DNA of 64,000 bases, from positions 36,140-100,139 of the forward strand of contig CAZPAV010000003.1 in the NCBI GenBank assembly GCA_964584755.1, given 5' to 3'. A model generated the notes under the pieces. It was not told the origin of the DNA and made no database searches. It saw only the letters and a program-made list of their open reading frames with translations. The number at the start of each line of letters is the position of its first letter. The first letter of the stretch is position 1. This document shows positions 15,880 through 24,561 of the stretch, piece by piece. A program made the translations under genes and the position numbers. The stretch is from CAZPAV01 sp964584755 (GTDB taxonomy: Bacteria > Actinomycetota > Acidimicrobiia > Spongiisociales > UBA5794).

Positions 15880-16345
15880 GGTCCCACGTCCCGGTGCGTC
15901 CTCCGCTCTTGTGGAGGAGGCGGACCGTGGTGATCTCGACCCCGCGCTCGACGCCCTTCACCATGTCGTACAGCGCCAGGGCCCCCACGGCTGCCCCGGT
16001 GAGCGCCTCCATCTCGACCCCGGTCCGGGCCGTGACGGCGACGGTGACCTCGATTCGCACGCCGGCCTCCACCGGCTCCACCTCGACGCCGACGGAGTCG
16101 AGCGGCAGCGGATGGCAGAGCGGCACGAGCTCGGCGGTTCGTTTGGCGCCCTGGATGGCGGCGATCCGCGCCACCGCGAGCGCGTCACCCTTGGGAAGCT
16201 CCCCCTCGATGAGCCGGCGCCGCGTCTCCTCGGCCATCCGGACGACCGCCTCGGCGACGGCCCGGCGTGCGGTCACCGCCTTGCCGCCCACGTCGACCAT
16301 GCGGGCGTTGCCTCGCTCGTCGAGGTGGGAGAGTCCCTCGGTCAT
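15872..16345 (-). CDS. moaC: Cyclic pyranopterin monophosphate synthase MoaC
   Basis: 157 residues. MVDVGGKAVTARRAVAEA, GDALAVARIAAIQGAKRTAELVPLCHPLPL split by the conserved Lys/His active-site region, and GVEMEALTGAAVGALALYDMVK are the diagnostic MoaC blocks. With MoaA it converts GTP to cyclic pyranopterin monophosphate, the first step of molybdenum cofactor synthesis. AGGAGG precedes the ATG, which overlaps the moeA stop (ATGA). moaA is not in this window. Confidence 0.95.
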   Translation of the reverse strand: MTEGLSHLDERGNARMVDVGGKAVTARRAVAEAVVRMAEETRRRLIEGELPKGDALAVARIAAIQGAKRTAELVPLCHPLPLDSVGVEVEPVEAGVRIEVTVAVTARTGVEMEALTGAAVGALALYDMVKGVERGVEITTVRLLHKSGGRTGTWDRG

Positions 16346-17577
16346 CCGAGCACCTCCTGTCGGGTCCGGGCCTCCGGCCACCGGAACATCTCGAGCCCGA
16401 CCCGATCCCCGGCGGCGACGTCCTCCACGCCCACCGGAACGACCGCGAAGGCGTCGGCGGCGGCCAGCGCGGAGAGCACGTTGGAGCCCTGGGCTCCCGA
16501 CCGTCGCGCCGTCCATCCCCGGGCCGGATCGTAGGCCACCGCGGCGCGGAGGAACACCGTACGCCGCGGATCGGTGCGAACCTGCTCGGTGAAGACCCCG
16601 ACGACCTGGGGGCGGAAGATCCGCTCCGCCCCCATCATCGTGAGGAGGGCGGGACGGACGAGCTGCTCGAAGGAGACGAAGCTCGACACCGGGTTCCCCG
16701 GCAGGCCGAAGAACGGCGTGCCGGCGACGGTCCCGAAGGCGAAGGGCTTCCCCGGCTGCATGGCGACCTTCCAGAAGCCGACGGATCCCAGCCGGGCGAG
16801 CACCGTCTTGACGAGGTCGTACTCCCCCATCGAGACCCCGCCACTGGTGATGACCGCGTCCGCGGAGGAGGCGGCCTCCGCCAGTGCCGCCTCGAGACGG
16901 CCGGCGTCGTCGGGCACGATGCCGCCGTCGCGGACCGCGACGCCGAGCCCTTCGAGCACCCGGCGGAGCAGCACCCGGTTGCTGTCCCGGATCTTCCCCG
17001 GCTCGAGCACCGCGGTGTCGGCCGGCACCACCTCGTCCCCGGTCGACAGGATCGCCACCACCGGTCGCCGCCGGACGAGCGGCGCCACCCCCAGGGAGGC
17101 GAGGACGGCGAGGTGGGGCGCCTCGAGCCGCACCCCGGCCGGGAAGACCGGCGCGCCGGCGGCGAGATCCCCGCCGGCGGGACGAACGTTCGCCCCCCCG
17201 GCGGGGGGAACGACGACACGGACCCGTCCCCCGGGAAGCGGCACGGTGTCCTCCACCTTGACGACCGTGTCGGCGCCGACGGGCATGGGTGCGCCGGTCA
17301 TGATCTTCACTGCCGTCCCCGACTCGACGCCGCGGGTGGCCACACGCCCGGCGGGGACGTCCTCGACGACCACGAACTCGCCCCGACCGGCGGCGAGATC
17401 GGCAGCCCGCACCGCGTAGCCGTCCATCGCGGAGTTGGGGAACGGCGGCACGTCGTGGGGCGCCGTGACCGCCTCGGCGAGCACCAGACCGGCCGCCTCC
17501 CCGACGGGGACGCGGACCGTCGGCAGACGGGGCATGGCGTCGAGTACCGCCCGGCGAGCCTCGGTGAGCGACCTCAT
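16342..17577 (-). CDS. moeA: Molybdopterin molybdenumtransferase MoeA / gephyrin-like Glp
   Basis: 411 residues with all MoeA signatures: PPFPNSAMDGYAVR, GTAVKIMTGAPMPVGADTVV, LSTGDEVV, TSGGVSMGEYD, QPGKPFAFG and FFGLPGNPVSS. It inserts molybdate into adenylated molybdopterin. In Actinobacteria one MoeA paralogue (Glp) has been recruited to cell division together with GlpR; the GlpR-like gene nearby makes this copy a candidate for that role, and sequence alone cannot separate the two. The ATG overlaps the plsY stop (ATGA), forming the unit plsY-moeA-moaC-moaB. Confidence 0.93.
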   Translation of the reverse strand: MRSLTEARRAVLDAMPRLPTVRVPVGEAAGLVLAEAVTAPHDVPPFPNSAMDGYAVRAADLAAGRGEFVVVEDVPAGRVATRGVESGTAVKIMTGAPMPVGADTVVKVEDTVPLPGGRVRVVVPPAGGANVRPAGGDLAAGAPVFPAGVRLEAPHLAVLASLGVAPLVRRRPVVAILSTGDEVVPADTAVLEPGKIRDSNRVLLRRVLEGLGVAVRDGGIVPDDAGRLEAALAEAASSADAVITSGGVSMGEYDLVKTVLARLGSVGFWKVAMQPGKPFAFGTVAGTPFFGLPGNPVSSFVSFEQLVRPALLTMMGAERIFRPQVVGVFTEQVRTDPRRTVFLRAAVAYDPARGWTARRSGAQGSNVLSALAAADAFAVVPVGVEDVAAGDRVGLEMFRWPEARTRQEVLG

Positions 17578-18155
17578 CCCGAATCGAGCCTCCGCTCTGC
17601 GCCCCGCCACATCCGCCGGATGTTCGAGGCATGGCGCGCGACCACCAGGACCACGATCGCGGCGGCCCACCCGAGGACGGCGCCTCGCCGCCCGACGAGG
17701 GCGAGACCCGGGAGGTACAGCGCCATGGCAACGAGCGAGGCGACCGAGGCGACCTTCCCCACGAGGACGACCACCAGCCACAGCACGGCGAGGAGAACGC
17801 CGACGGCGGGCGCCAGGAAGATCAGCCCGCCGATGGCCGTGGCCACGCCCTTCCCACCGCGAAACCGGTGCCACAGCGGGAAGGCGTGTCCGAGCACGGC
17901 CAAGGCCACCGCGGCGAACCCGGCCGTCTCCCCGACCCACGCCACGGCGAGCGCCGCCGCCAGCGCGCCCTTCGCGCCGTCGCCGAGGAGCACGAGTGCG
18001 GCCGGTCCCTTCCCCAACGTCCGAAACACGTTCGAGGTCCCCGGGTTCCCACTCCCCTCCCGATAGATGTCGATCCCCATCACACGGGAGACGAGAACCC
18101 CGAAATCGACGCTGCCGAGCAGGTACCCGAGAAGGAGAGATCCTGCGAAATGCAC
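17574..18155 (-). CDS. plsY: Acyl-phosphate:glycerol-3-phosphate acyltransferase PlsY
   Basis: 193 residues, five to seven membrane helices. GSGNPGTSNVFRTLG and HAFPLWHRFRGGKGVAT are the conserved cytoplasmic loops that bind glycerol-3-phosphate and acyl-phosphate in this first step of phospholipid synthesis. The GTG start at 18155 has no ribosome site, but TAGACT lies seven bases upstream (18163-18168), fitting a leaderless transcript. It heads the moeA-moaC-moaB unit. Confidence 0.93.
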   Translation of the reverse strand: MHFAGSLLLGYLLGSVDFGVLVSRVMGIDIYREGSGNPGTSNVFRTLGKGPAALVLLGDGAKGALAAALAVAWVGETAGFAAVALAVLGHAFPLWHRFRGGKGVATAIGGLIFLAPAVGVLLAVLWLVVVLVGKVASVASLVAMALYLPGLALVGRRGAVLGWAAAIVVLVVARHASNIRRMWRGAERRLDSG

Positions 18156-18347
18156 GAAGGCGAGTCTAGGTTCTCCCCAGGAGACGGGTGCCAGGGCCCG
18201 CGCGGGTGGTGCCGCACCACCGGTTCCCTCCCCGTGGAAGCCGACCGCAAGTCCCCCACCATTCCCCCTGCTTGCGGGAAGCGACCACGGGGAGGGCCTC
18301 CAGCATCCCCCTTCCTTCCGGTCCCCCGGATCGATACGGTCGCAGGG

Positions 18348-18866
18348 ATGTTCTGGCTCACCCGCCCCCCGTACCTCCGTCGGATCGCCGCCGGCGCGCT
18401 CCTCGTCGGGGCCTTCCTCTGGGACCTGCACGGGCGCGCCGGCGCGCCCTTCCCCGTCGCGGCGCGGGCGCTCGCCCCCGGGGAGCATCTCGACGCGACC
18501 GCCGTCGCCTGGCGGGACCTCCCCCGAGACCTCCTCCCCCTCCCCGACCTCAGCGACGCCGTCGCCGCGGTCCCCATCGCCGCGGGCACCCCACTCACCA
18601 CCGGTCTCGTCCGCCCCACGCCGCCGGCACCGGCGGGATGGTGGGAGGTGCCGGTGCCCCTGCCCCCCTCCGTCGCCGCGGGTCGCGCCGTCCGTATCGT
18701 CCTGCTCGACTCCCTCGTGGCCGTCGACGGCGTCGTTGCCGTCCCCGCCGACCGTGACCTCTTCGCGACCGAGCCGACCGGGCTCGTCGCCGTCCCCGGC
18801 GAGCGGGCCGCCGCGGTGGCGGCCGCCGCCGCGGCGGGCACGATCGTCGTCCTCCTCGAGCCCTGA
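18348..18866 (+). CDS. SAF-domain-like secreted/membrane protein
   Basis: 172 residues: a membrane helix (about 10-25), then a segment starting FPVAARALAPGEHLDATAVAWRDLP that matches the SAF domain found in CpaB/FlgA-type proteins, and an Ala-rich end. CpaB proteins help assemble Flp/tight-adherence pili, but no other pilus genes are near, so the role is open. TACGGT seven bases before the ATG suggests a leaderless start. It is transcribed away from plsY and stops 45 bases before uppP. Confidence 0.6.
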   Translation: MFWLTRPPYLRRIAAGALLVGAFLWDLHGRAGAPFPVAARALAPGEHLDATAVAWRDLPRDLLPLPDLSDAVAAVPIAAGTPLTTGLVRPTPPAPAGWWEVPVPLPPSVAAGRAVRIVLLDSLVAVDGVVAVPADRDLFATEPTGLVAVPGERAAAVAAAAAAGTIVVLLEP

Positions 18867-18911
18867 TCGGGACGACTTGCGCCACGGTCGCCGAGTCTGG
18901 AGACTGTCGGC

Positions 18912-19670
18912 ATGTTCGACCCGGTCCTGTGGGGACTCGTCCAGGGGCTCACCGAGTTCCTCCCCATCTCCTCGAGTGGGCACCTCGTCCTCGTCCCGGC
19001 GCTCCTCGGCCGTGCCGGCCCGGACCTGCCCACCTCGGCGATGCTCCACCTCGGAACGCTCGTCGCCCTCCTCGTCTACTTCCGCGGCGACGTCGTCGAC
19101 GTGCTCCGCTTCGGCCGCTCCGGTCGGCGCCTCCTGACGCTCCTGCTCATCGGGACCATCCCGGCGGCCGTAGTCGGTCTCGCCCTCGAGTCGACGGTGG
19201 CACGCCTCGAGGAGGAGCCCCGTGTCGTCGCGGTCGCCCTCCTCGTCACCGGTGTCATCCTCCTCGGAACCCAACTCCTGCGCCTCGGGGACCGGCGGAC
19301 CGAGGACGCCCGACCGTGGGATGCCCTCGTCGTCGGCATCGCGCAGGCGACAGCCATCCTGCCCGGCATCTCCCGCTCCGGCACGACGATCGCCGCCGGC
19401 CTCGGGCGGGGCCTCAACCGCGCAGAGGCGGCCCGCTTCGGCTTCCTCCTCGGCATCCCGGCGGTCGCCGCCGCCGGAGCGCTCGAGACGCTCAAGGTGG
19501 TGCGGGAGGGAGCCGGGATCACCGGAGGGACGCTCCTCGGCATGGTCGTCGCCGGCGTGGCCGGGTACGCGGCCATCGCCGTCCTCCTGCGGGTCCTCCG
19601 CCGCGTCGGGCTGCTCCCCTTCGCCGTGTACTGCCTGTTCGCCGGAACCCTGGCGCTGCTCCTGCTCTGA
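18912..19670 (+). CDS. uppP: Undecaprenyl-diphosphatase UppP (BacA)
   Basis: 252 residues, eight membrane helices. VQGLTEFLPISSSGHL near the start and LPGISRSGTTIAAGL in the second half are the two diagnostic motifs; the conserved Glu, Ser and Arg residues are all present. The enzyme dephosphorylates undecaprenyl diphosphate to recycle the cell-wall lipid carrier. Its stop lies seven bases before the convergent ThDP-enzyme stop. A UppP homologue (PbrB) occurs in lead-resistance operons, but here the gene is well outside the metal island and looks like the housekeeping copy. Confidence 0.95.
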   Translation: MFDPVLWGLVQGLTEFLPISSSGHLVLVPALLGRAGPDLPTSAMLHLGTLVALLVYFRGDVVDVLRFGRSGRRLLTLLLIGTIPAAVVGLALESTVARLEEEPRVVAVALLVTGVILLGTQLLRLGDRRTEDARPWDALVVGIAQATAILPGISRSGTTIAAGLGRGLNRAEAARFGFLLGIPAVAAAGALETLKVVREGAGITGGTLLGMVVAGVAGYAAIAVLLRVLRRVGLLPFAVYCLFAGTLALLLL

Positions 19671-19676
19671 GCGCCG

Positions 19677-21320
19677 TCAGGTGCCGTAGACGGAACTCAC
19701 CCGGAGCTGCTCGGCGATGTGGACGTTCACGAGTGCGGGAACGCCGCTCGCCTCCGCCCGCTCGAGTGCCGGTCGCAGCTCCGCCGGATCCTCCACGAGC
19801 TCCCCGTACCCGCCCAAGCCGGCCACCATCTCGTGGTAGGGCCGCAGGCCGAGCTCGGTGGCGACCACCCGTTCGGGAAACAGCACCCGATGGATCGCCT
19901 TGATGTTGTTCCACGCCCCGTCGTTCCCCACGACCCCGACGACCGGCATGTCGTGACGGATCAACGTGTCGTACTCCATGGCGTTGAAGCCGAACGACCC
20001 GTCGCCGAAGACGATCCCGACGCGGCCCTCCGGCGCCACCGCCTTCGCCGCCACGGCGAAGGGCGCGCCCACGCCGAGACAGCCGAACGGTCCCGGGTCG
20101 AGCAGCCCGCCGGGACGCGAGGTGCGGAGCCACTTGGCGGTCGTGGAGACGATGTCACCACCGTCGGCGACGACGATCGCGTCCTCGCCGAAGAACTCCG
20201 CCACCTCCCGGGCGAATCGCTCCGGATGCACCGGCGTCGTGTCGGCAGCGGCGGCCTCCTCGGCGGCGGCCTGACGCCGTCGCTCCTCGGCGAAGACCTC
20301 CTCGACCCACTCCGTCGCCCCGACCGACCCGTACGTACCGGGCCGGTCGGCGAGCTGGGCGACGACCGCGCCGGGATCCGCCACGACCCCGATGGCGACG
20401 TCGCGGTTCCATCCGACCCGAGACGGCTCGGCGTCGATCTGCACGACCCGGGCGTCGGCGGCGACACGCCTCCCGAATCCGGTCCGGAAGTCCCAGTCCA
20501 CTCCCAGCGCCACCACCACGTCGGCGCCCCCGAGGGCGACGGACCGAGCCCGGTTCCCCAGCAGGGGATGCCCCCAAGGGAGCATGCCGCGGGCGAGGCT
20601 GTTGAGGAACACCGGACCCCCGAGGGCCCGGGCGAACGCGTCGAACGCCGCGGGGAGTTCGCGCTGTCGGGACCAGCGCAGGCCCGTCCCCGCGAAGACG
20701 ACCGGCCGACGCGCCCCGGAGAGGAGGGCGACGACCTCGGCGAGGACGTCCTCGGTGAGCCCCGCGGGACGATCGGCGCGGTACCCCTCGGGCCACACGA
20801 CGGCGTCCTCCTCGACGAGGTCCGCCTGGACGTCCCAGGGTACGTCGAGGAAGACGGGCCCCCCACGCCCGGCGAAGGCGTGCCGGGCGGCGGTGGCCAC
20901 GTACTCGGGGAGCCGGCCCGTGTCCCGAGCGGTCTCCGCCCAGCGGGTGACGGGCCGGAGGAGTCGAGGGTGATCCATCTCCTGGAGTCCGCCGCGGAGG
21001 TCCTCGCGGGTGGGGTGACGCCCGCCGAGGAGGAGGATCGGACTGTTGGCGAACCAGGCGTTGGCGACCCCGGTCACCGCGTCGGTGACGCCCGGACCAG
21101 CCGTCACCACCGCCACGCCGAGCCGCCCGGTGAGACGAGCGTACGCGTCGGCGGCGTGGGCCGCGGCCTGTTCGTGGCGAACGTCGACGATCCGGATCCC
21201 CTCGAGCACGCAACCGTCGATGATGGGGAGGACGTGCCCCCCGGTGAGCACGAACACGGTGTCGACGCCCTCGGATCGGAGCGCCCGAGCGATCGCCTGG
21301 CCGCCGTGGATCTTCGCCAT
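19677..21320 (-). CDS. Thiamine-diphosphate-dependent enzyme, acetolactate synthase-like
   Basis: 547 residues with the three domains of the family: N-terminal PYR domain with catalytic Glu50 (DVRHEQAAAHAADAYAR), central domain (ARRPVVFAGTGLRWS) and C-terminal PP domain with GDGSFGFNAMEYDTLIRH...NDGAWN, the Mg-ThDP motif. Related enzymes include acetolactate synthase, 2-hydroxyacyl-CoA lyase and oxalyl-CoA decarboxylase. No regulatory subunit gene (ilvN) is adjacent, which argues against biosynthetic acetolactate synthase. GAGGAGGAG precedes ATG 21320. Confidence 0.85.
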   Translation of the reverse strand: MAKIHGGQAIARALRSEGVDTVFVLTGGHVLPIIDGCVLEGIRIVDVRHEQAAAHAADAYARLTGRLGVAVVTAGPGVTDAVTGVANAWFANSPILLLGGRHPTREDLRGGLQEMDHPRLLRPVTRWAETARDTGRLPEYVATAARHAFAGRGGPVFLDVPWDVQADLVEEDAVVWPEGYRADRPAGLTEDVLAEVVALLSGARRPVVFAGTGLRWSRQRELPAAFDAFARALGGPVFLNSLARGMLPWGHPLLGNRARSVALGGADVVVALGVDWDFRTGFGRRVAADARVVQIDAEPSRVGWNRDVAIGVVADPGAVVAQLADRPGTYGSVGATEWVEEVFAEERRRQAAAEEAAAADTTPVHPERFAREVAEFFGEDAIVVADGGDIVSTTAKWLRTSRPGGLLDPGPFGCLGVGAPFAVAAKAVAPEGRVGIVFGDGSFGFNAMEYDTLIRHDMPVVGVVGNDGAWNNIKAIHRVLFPERVVATELGLRPYHEMVAGLGGYGELVEDPAELRPALERAEASGVPALVNVHIAEQLRVSSVYGT

Positions 21321-21460
21321 CGTGTCTCCTCCTCGCCTCCGGGGCCGCCCATTCTGGCGTGGACCGGGCGGGGAGTTCGTCGCCGACCCGTCCGTCGGCG
21401 GGGAATCGGGCATACGCCGGTGGATCGCGCGGTTACCACGCCGGACGACCCGGAGCCGCC

Positions 21461-21871
21461 ATGGGCATCTTCAACCGCAGGGCCAAGGCGCACAAGCTGC
21501 GCTCACTCGACGAGCTCGAGGCGATGATCGCCTCGGGACGTCCCATCCTGCTCGACTTCCACCAGGTCGGATGTGCGCCGTGCCAGGTCATGGACGGCAT
21601 CGTCGACGAGCTCGCCGCCGAGTACGGACCCTCGGCGCACGTCGTCAAGGTCGACGTGCGGCGGGTCCCCGGCGCACTGACGGCCTTCAAGGTGCGTTCG
21701 ACCCCCACCTTCGTCCTCCTGGGACGGCGGCCCGACAAGAAGGGCGGGAAGGGCCGGCGGCGACCCCGGGACGAGGCGAAGGTCACCCAGCGGTGGCGCG
21801 CCACCGGGCTCGTCAAGAAGGATCAGCTCCGACGGCTCCTCGAGTCGAACGGGGCGCGGCCGGCGGAGTGA
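21461..21871 (+). CDS. Thioredoxin-fold protein (CAPC active site)
   Basis: 136 residues: a basic N-terminus, then LLDFHQVGCAPCQVMD with a CAPC redox site (Cys38, Cys41) and RSTPTFVLL containing the cis-Pro. The C-terminal extension is unusually Lys/Arg/Gly-rich (RRPDKKGGKGRRRPRDEAK), possibly for nucleic-acid or ribosome contact. No signal peptide is present, so it is cytoplasmic. ATG 21461 follows CGGAG. It could act as a disulfide reductase; the partner is unknown. Confidence 0.8.
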   Translation: MGIFNRRAKAHKLRSLDELEAMIASGRPILLDFHQVGCAPCQVMDGIVDELAAEYGPSAHVVKVDVRRVPGALTAFKVRSTPTFVLLGRRPDKKGGKGRRRPRDEAKVTQRWRATGLVKKDQLRRLLESNGARPAE

Positions 21872-21877
21872 GCCGGT

Positions 21878-22741
21878 TCAGCGGCGGTCGTACTCGTAGA
21901 ACCCGCGTCCGGTCTTCCGGCCCAGCAGGCCGGCCTCCACCATGCGCTTGAGCAGCGGCGGGGCGGCGTAGCGAGGGTCCTGGTACTCCTCCATGAACGC
22001 GTCCGCCACGGCGAGCATCGTGTCGTTGCCGATGAGGTCCGAGAGGGTGAGCGGCCCCATGGGATAGCCGGCGCCGTTCACCATCGCGGCGTCGATGTCC
22101 TCCTTGGTGGCGAACCCCTCCTCGTACATCCGGATCGCCTCGAAGATGTAGGGGCAGAGGAGCTTGTTGACGATGAAGCCGGCCCGGTCCCGGGCGTGAA
22201 CGACGACCTTCCCCAGACGGTCGGCGGCGAAGGCCGCGGCGCGCCCGGCCGTCTCCTCCTCGGTGAGGGTGCCGTGGACGATCTCCACCAGCGGCATGAC
22301 CGGCGCCGGGTTGAAGAAGTGCATGCCGACGACCGACCCCGGCCGGCGGGTCGCGCCGGCGATCCGGGTGATGGGGATCGAGGAGGTGTTCGTCGCCAGG
22401 ATCGCCTCCGGCGAGGCGACGATCGCGTCGAGATCGGCGAAGATCTCCCGCTTGAGCTCCTCGTTCTCGACGACGGCCTCGACCACGAGGTCGCGGTCGG
22501 CGAGCGCGCCTCGGTCGGTGGCGAAGGTGAGCCGGTCGAGGGCGGCGGCCTTGCCGGCCTCGTCGAGCTTGCCCTTCCGCACCGCCCGATCCAGGGACCG
22601 TTCGATCCCCTGCCGGGATCGCGCCGCGAGCTCCTCGTCGACCTCGACGACCACGGTCTCGATGCCGGCCTTGGCGCAGACCTCGGCGATGCCGCCGCCC
22701 ATCTGACCCCCACCGACGATGCCCACCTTCTCGATGCTCAT
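21878..22741 (-). CDS. 3-hydroxybutyryl-CoA dehydrogenase family protein
   Basis: 287 residues. KVGIVGGGQMGGGIAEVCAKAG is the Rossmann NAD(P) motif; TNTSSIPITRIA, GMHFFNPAPVMPLVEIV (with the catalytic His) and GFIVNKLLCPYIFEAI are family hallmarks. It interconverts 3-hydroxyacyl-CoA and 3-oxoacyl-CoA in beta-oxidation or PHB/butyrate pathways. GGAGG precedes ATG 22741; a GTG two codons upstream would overlap the ribosome site. It ends seven bases from the convergent thioredoxin gene. Confidence 0.92.
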   Translation of the reverse strand: MSIEKVGIVGGGQMGGGIAEVCAKAGIETVVVEVDEELAARSRQGIERSLDRAVRKGKLDEAGKAAALDRLTFATDRGALADRDLVVEAVVENEELKREIFADLDAIVASPEAILATNTSSIPITRIAGATRRPGSVVGMHFFNPAPVMPLVEIVHGTLTEEETAGRAAAFAADRLGKVVVHARDRAGFIVNKLLCPYIFEAIRMYEEGFATKEDIDAAMVNGAGYPMGPLTLSDLIGNDTMLAVADAFMEEYQDPRYAAPPLLKRMVEAGLLGRKTGRGFYEYDRR

Positions 22742-22795
22742 GTCCACCTCCGTCGCGTGCCCCGGAAGCGTACCCGGAACGACCCGGCCCCCATT

Positions 22796-22847
22796 CGGGG
22801 AGCGTGGTGGCCGGCGGGGTCGACCCCGCCGGCCACCACGCTCCCCG
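22796..22847. terminator. 52-bp perfect palindrome, probable terminator
   Basis: Bases 22796-22821 are the exact reverse complement of 22822-22847, with no spacer (centre GGGGTCGACCCC). It lies just beyond the stop of the 33-aa gene that ends the amtB unit and upstream of the 3-hydroxybutyryl-CoA dehydrogenase gene on the same strand. As RNA it would fold into an extremely stable hairpin, so transcription termination is the simplest role, though it has no T-run. Confidence 0.75.
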
Positions 22848-22854
22848 TTCCTCC

Positions 22855-22956
22855 TCAGTCCTCGTCGGGACGGGCCCGCCCGAGGAGCCGCCCGGGGAGG
22901 ACGACGAAGGCGACGAACATGCCGACGAAGGCGACGGCGGCGATGGCGATCTGCAT
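22855..22956 (-). CDS. 33-aa single-helix membrane miniprotein downstream of amtB
   Basis: The frame MQIAIAAVAFVGMFVAFVV then LPGRLLGRARPDED encodes one membrane helix with a charged tail. AAGGAG six bases before the ATG supports translation. It is 55 bases downstream of amtB and immediately before the 52-bp palindrome, so it is probably the last gene of the ammonium-transport unit. It may be a small subunit or regulator of the channel; no family is recognised. Confidence 0.6.
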   Translation of the reverse strand: MQIAIAAVAFVGMFVAFVVLPGRLLGRARPDED

Positions 22957-23011
22957 GGTCTGCTCCTTCTCGTGGTCGCTGTGGTCGAGGGTCGGTGCTC
23001 CTGGTGCTCGT

Positions 23012-24445
23012 TCAGCCCGCGGTGTCGGTGAGGACGTAGCCGGGCTGGACGAACTCGGTGAAGTCGAGGCCGGACGTCTCGTCGGCGGCCGGGACCCGGA
23101 GACCCATGGTCCGGCGGAGGACGGCGAAGACGATCCAGGACGTCGACGCGGTCCACACCACGACCGCCGCCATGGAGATGAGCTGGGCGAGGATCTGCCC
23201 GGTCTCACCGACGATGAGGCCCGCCACGCCGCCGTAGGCGCCGTTGGCGAAGATCCCCACGGCGAGGAGACCCCACAGCCCACCCACGCCGTGGCAGGCC
23301 ACCGCCCACACCGGATCGTCGACCTCGAACCGTCGCTCGAGGATCCCCGCCGACCAGATGACGAGGGCACCGGCGAGGCCCCCGATGACGACCGCGGCCC
23401 AGGGATCCACGAAGGCGGCGGGAGCGGTGATGCCCACGAGACCGCCGATGACGCCGCTGGCGGTGGCGGCGACGTCGGCCTTCCCGGTGCGGACGAGCTG
23501 CACGTAGTAGGCGACGGCCCCACCCGCCACGCCGGCGAGGAAGGTGTTGACGACGATGACCGAGATCCGGAGGTCGGTCGCCGCCAGGGTGCTCCCCCCG
23601 TTGAACCCGAACCATCCGAAGAAGAGGATCATCGTGCCGAGCACCACGTACCCCATGTTGTGACCCGGGATGGTGCGCGGCCGCCCGTCGGCGTCGAACT
23701 TCCCCTGCCGGGGGCCCACCATGACCGCCCCCACCAGGGCGGCGATACCGCCCACGGCGTGCACCACGCCTGAGCCCGCGAAGTCGACCGCCCCGGATCC
23801 GAAGGGGAGGTTCGCCAGCCATCCGCCGCCCCAGACCCAGTGGCCGTAGATGGGGTAGATGAGGGCGCTGATGAGGAAGCTGTAAGCCATGTAGGCATCG
23901 AGCCGGGCGCGCTCGGCGAGCGCCCCCGAGACGATCGTCGCGGCGGTCGCGGCGAAGACGAGCTGGAAGATCCACAGCTCCATCGTCGCCACGTCGTTGG
24001 CCTGGCCGGTGAGGAAGAAGCCGGAGAGCCCGAACCAGGAGTTCCCCGTCTCCAGGCCCGAGGCGGCCCCCGAGCCGCCGAACATGAGGGCGAAGCCGAA
24101 CGCCCAGAAGGCGAGCCCGCCCATGATGAAGTCCATCATGTTCTTCATGAACACCGACCCGGTGTTCTTCGCGGTCGTGGCGCCGGCTTCGAGGAGGGCG
24201 AACCCCGCCTGCATCAGGAAGACGAGGAAGGCGGCGACGAGCGTCCAGGTGAAGTCGATCGCCACCCCGAGGCCACCTGCCTCGAGCGTCGCCTCCCCCG
24301 TCGGGTCGTTCGCCCACGCCACCTGCGTCTGCGCCAGGACGAGGAGGAGCAGCCCCACGGCCACCCAGAGGCGGCGCTGGCGTAGCCACCGCCCGATCAG
24401 GCTCCTCCCCCGTACCGTCACGTCTCGTCCTCTCGTTCGCTCCAT
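23012..24445 (-). CDS. amtB: Ammonium transporter (Amt/MEP/Rh family)
   Basis: 477 residues. After a Sec-type leader (VGLLLLVLAQTQVAWA) comes TWTLVAAFLVFLMQAGFALLEAG, the family start, followed by the two pore histidines in GSGVVHAVGG and VACHGVGGLWG and the usual eleven membrane helices. It conducts ammonium across the membrane. GGAGG precedes ATG 24445; a downstream GTG is also possible. Two perfect GlnR boxes lie 54 and 117 bases upstream, indicating control by nitrogen supply. No glnK is adjacent; a 33-aa miniprotein follows instead. Confidence 0.95.
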   Translation of the reverse strand: MERTRGRDVTVRGRSLIGRWLRQRRLWVAVGLLLLVLAQTQVAWANDPTGEATLEAGGLGVAIDFTWTLVAAFLVFLMQAGFALLEAGATTAKNTGSVFMKNMMDFIMGGLAFWAFGFALMFGGSGAASGLETGNSWFGLSGFFLTGQANDVATMELWIFQLVFAATAATIVSGALAERARLDAYMAYSFLISALIYPIYGHWVWGGGWLANLPFGSGAVDFAGSGVVHAVGGIAALVGAVMVGPRQGKFDADGRPRTIPGHNMGYVVLGTMILFFGWFGFNGGSTLAATDLRISVIVVNTFLAGVAGGAVAYYVQLVRTGKADVAATASGVIGGLVGITAPAAFVDPWAAVVIGGLAGALVIWSAGILERRFEVDDPVWAVACHGVGGLWGLLAVGIFANGAYGGVAGLIVGETGQILAQLISMAAVVVWTASTSWIVFAVLRRTMGLRVPAADETSGLDFTEFVQPGYVLTDTAG

Positions 24446-24498
24446 CCCGTCCTCCCACCGATGGTCTGCCACGTCGCCGACGACGCTACGCGGCCGAT

Positions 24499-24514
24499 GT
24501 TTCCGGCCGGTTAC
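24499..24514 (-). promoter_or_regulatory. GlnR box 1 upstream of amtB
   Basis: On the minus strand: GTAAC, six bases (CGGCCG), GAAAC. This matches exactly the GlnR consensus gTnAC-n6-GaAAC described in Streptomyces and other Actinobacteria. It is the site nearer to the gene. Confidence 0.8.
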
Positions 24515-24561
24515 GTCGCGATGACGGCTCGGGGACGGGAGGGGGCGTGTGCGACGGCCGT

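Noticed and set aside
18912..19670. uppP as part of the metal-resistance system (as PbrB)
   Set aside because: It is more than 6 kb from the metal island, has no MerR operator, and looks like the housekeeping enzyme.
19677..21320. Biosynthetic acetolactate synthase (ilvB)
   Set aside because: No small-subunit gene is adjacent and the sequence fits the broader ThDP family equally well, so no specific name was given.
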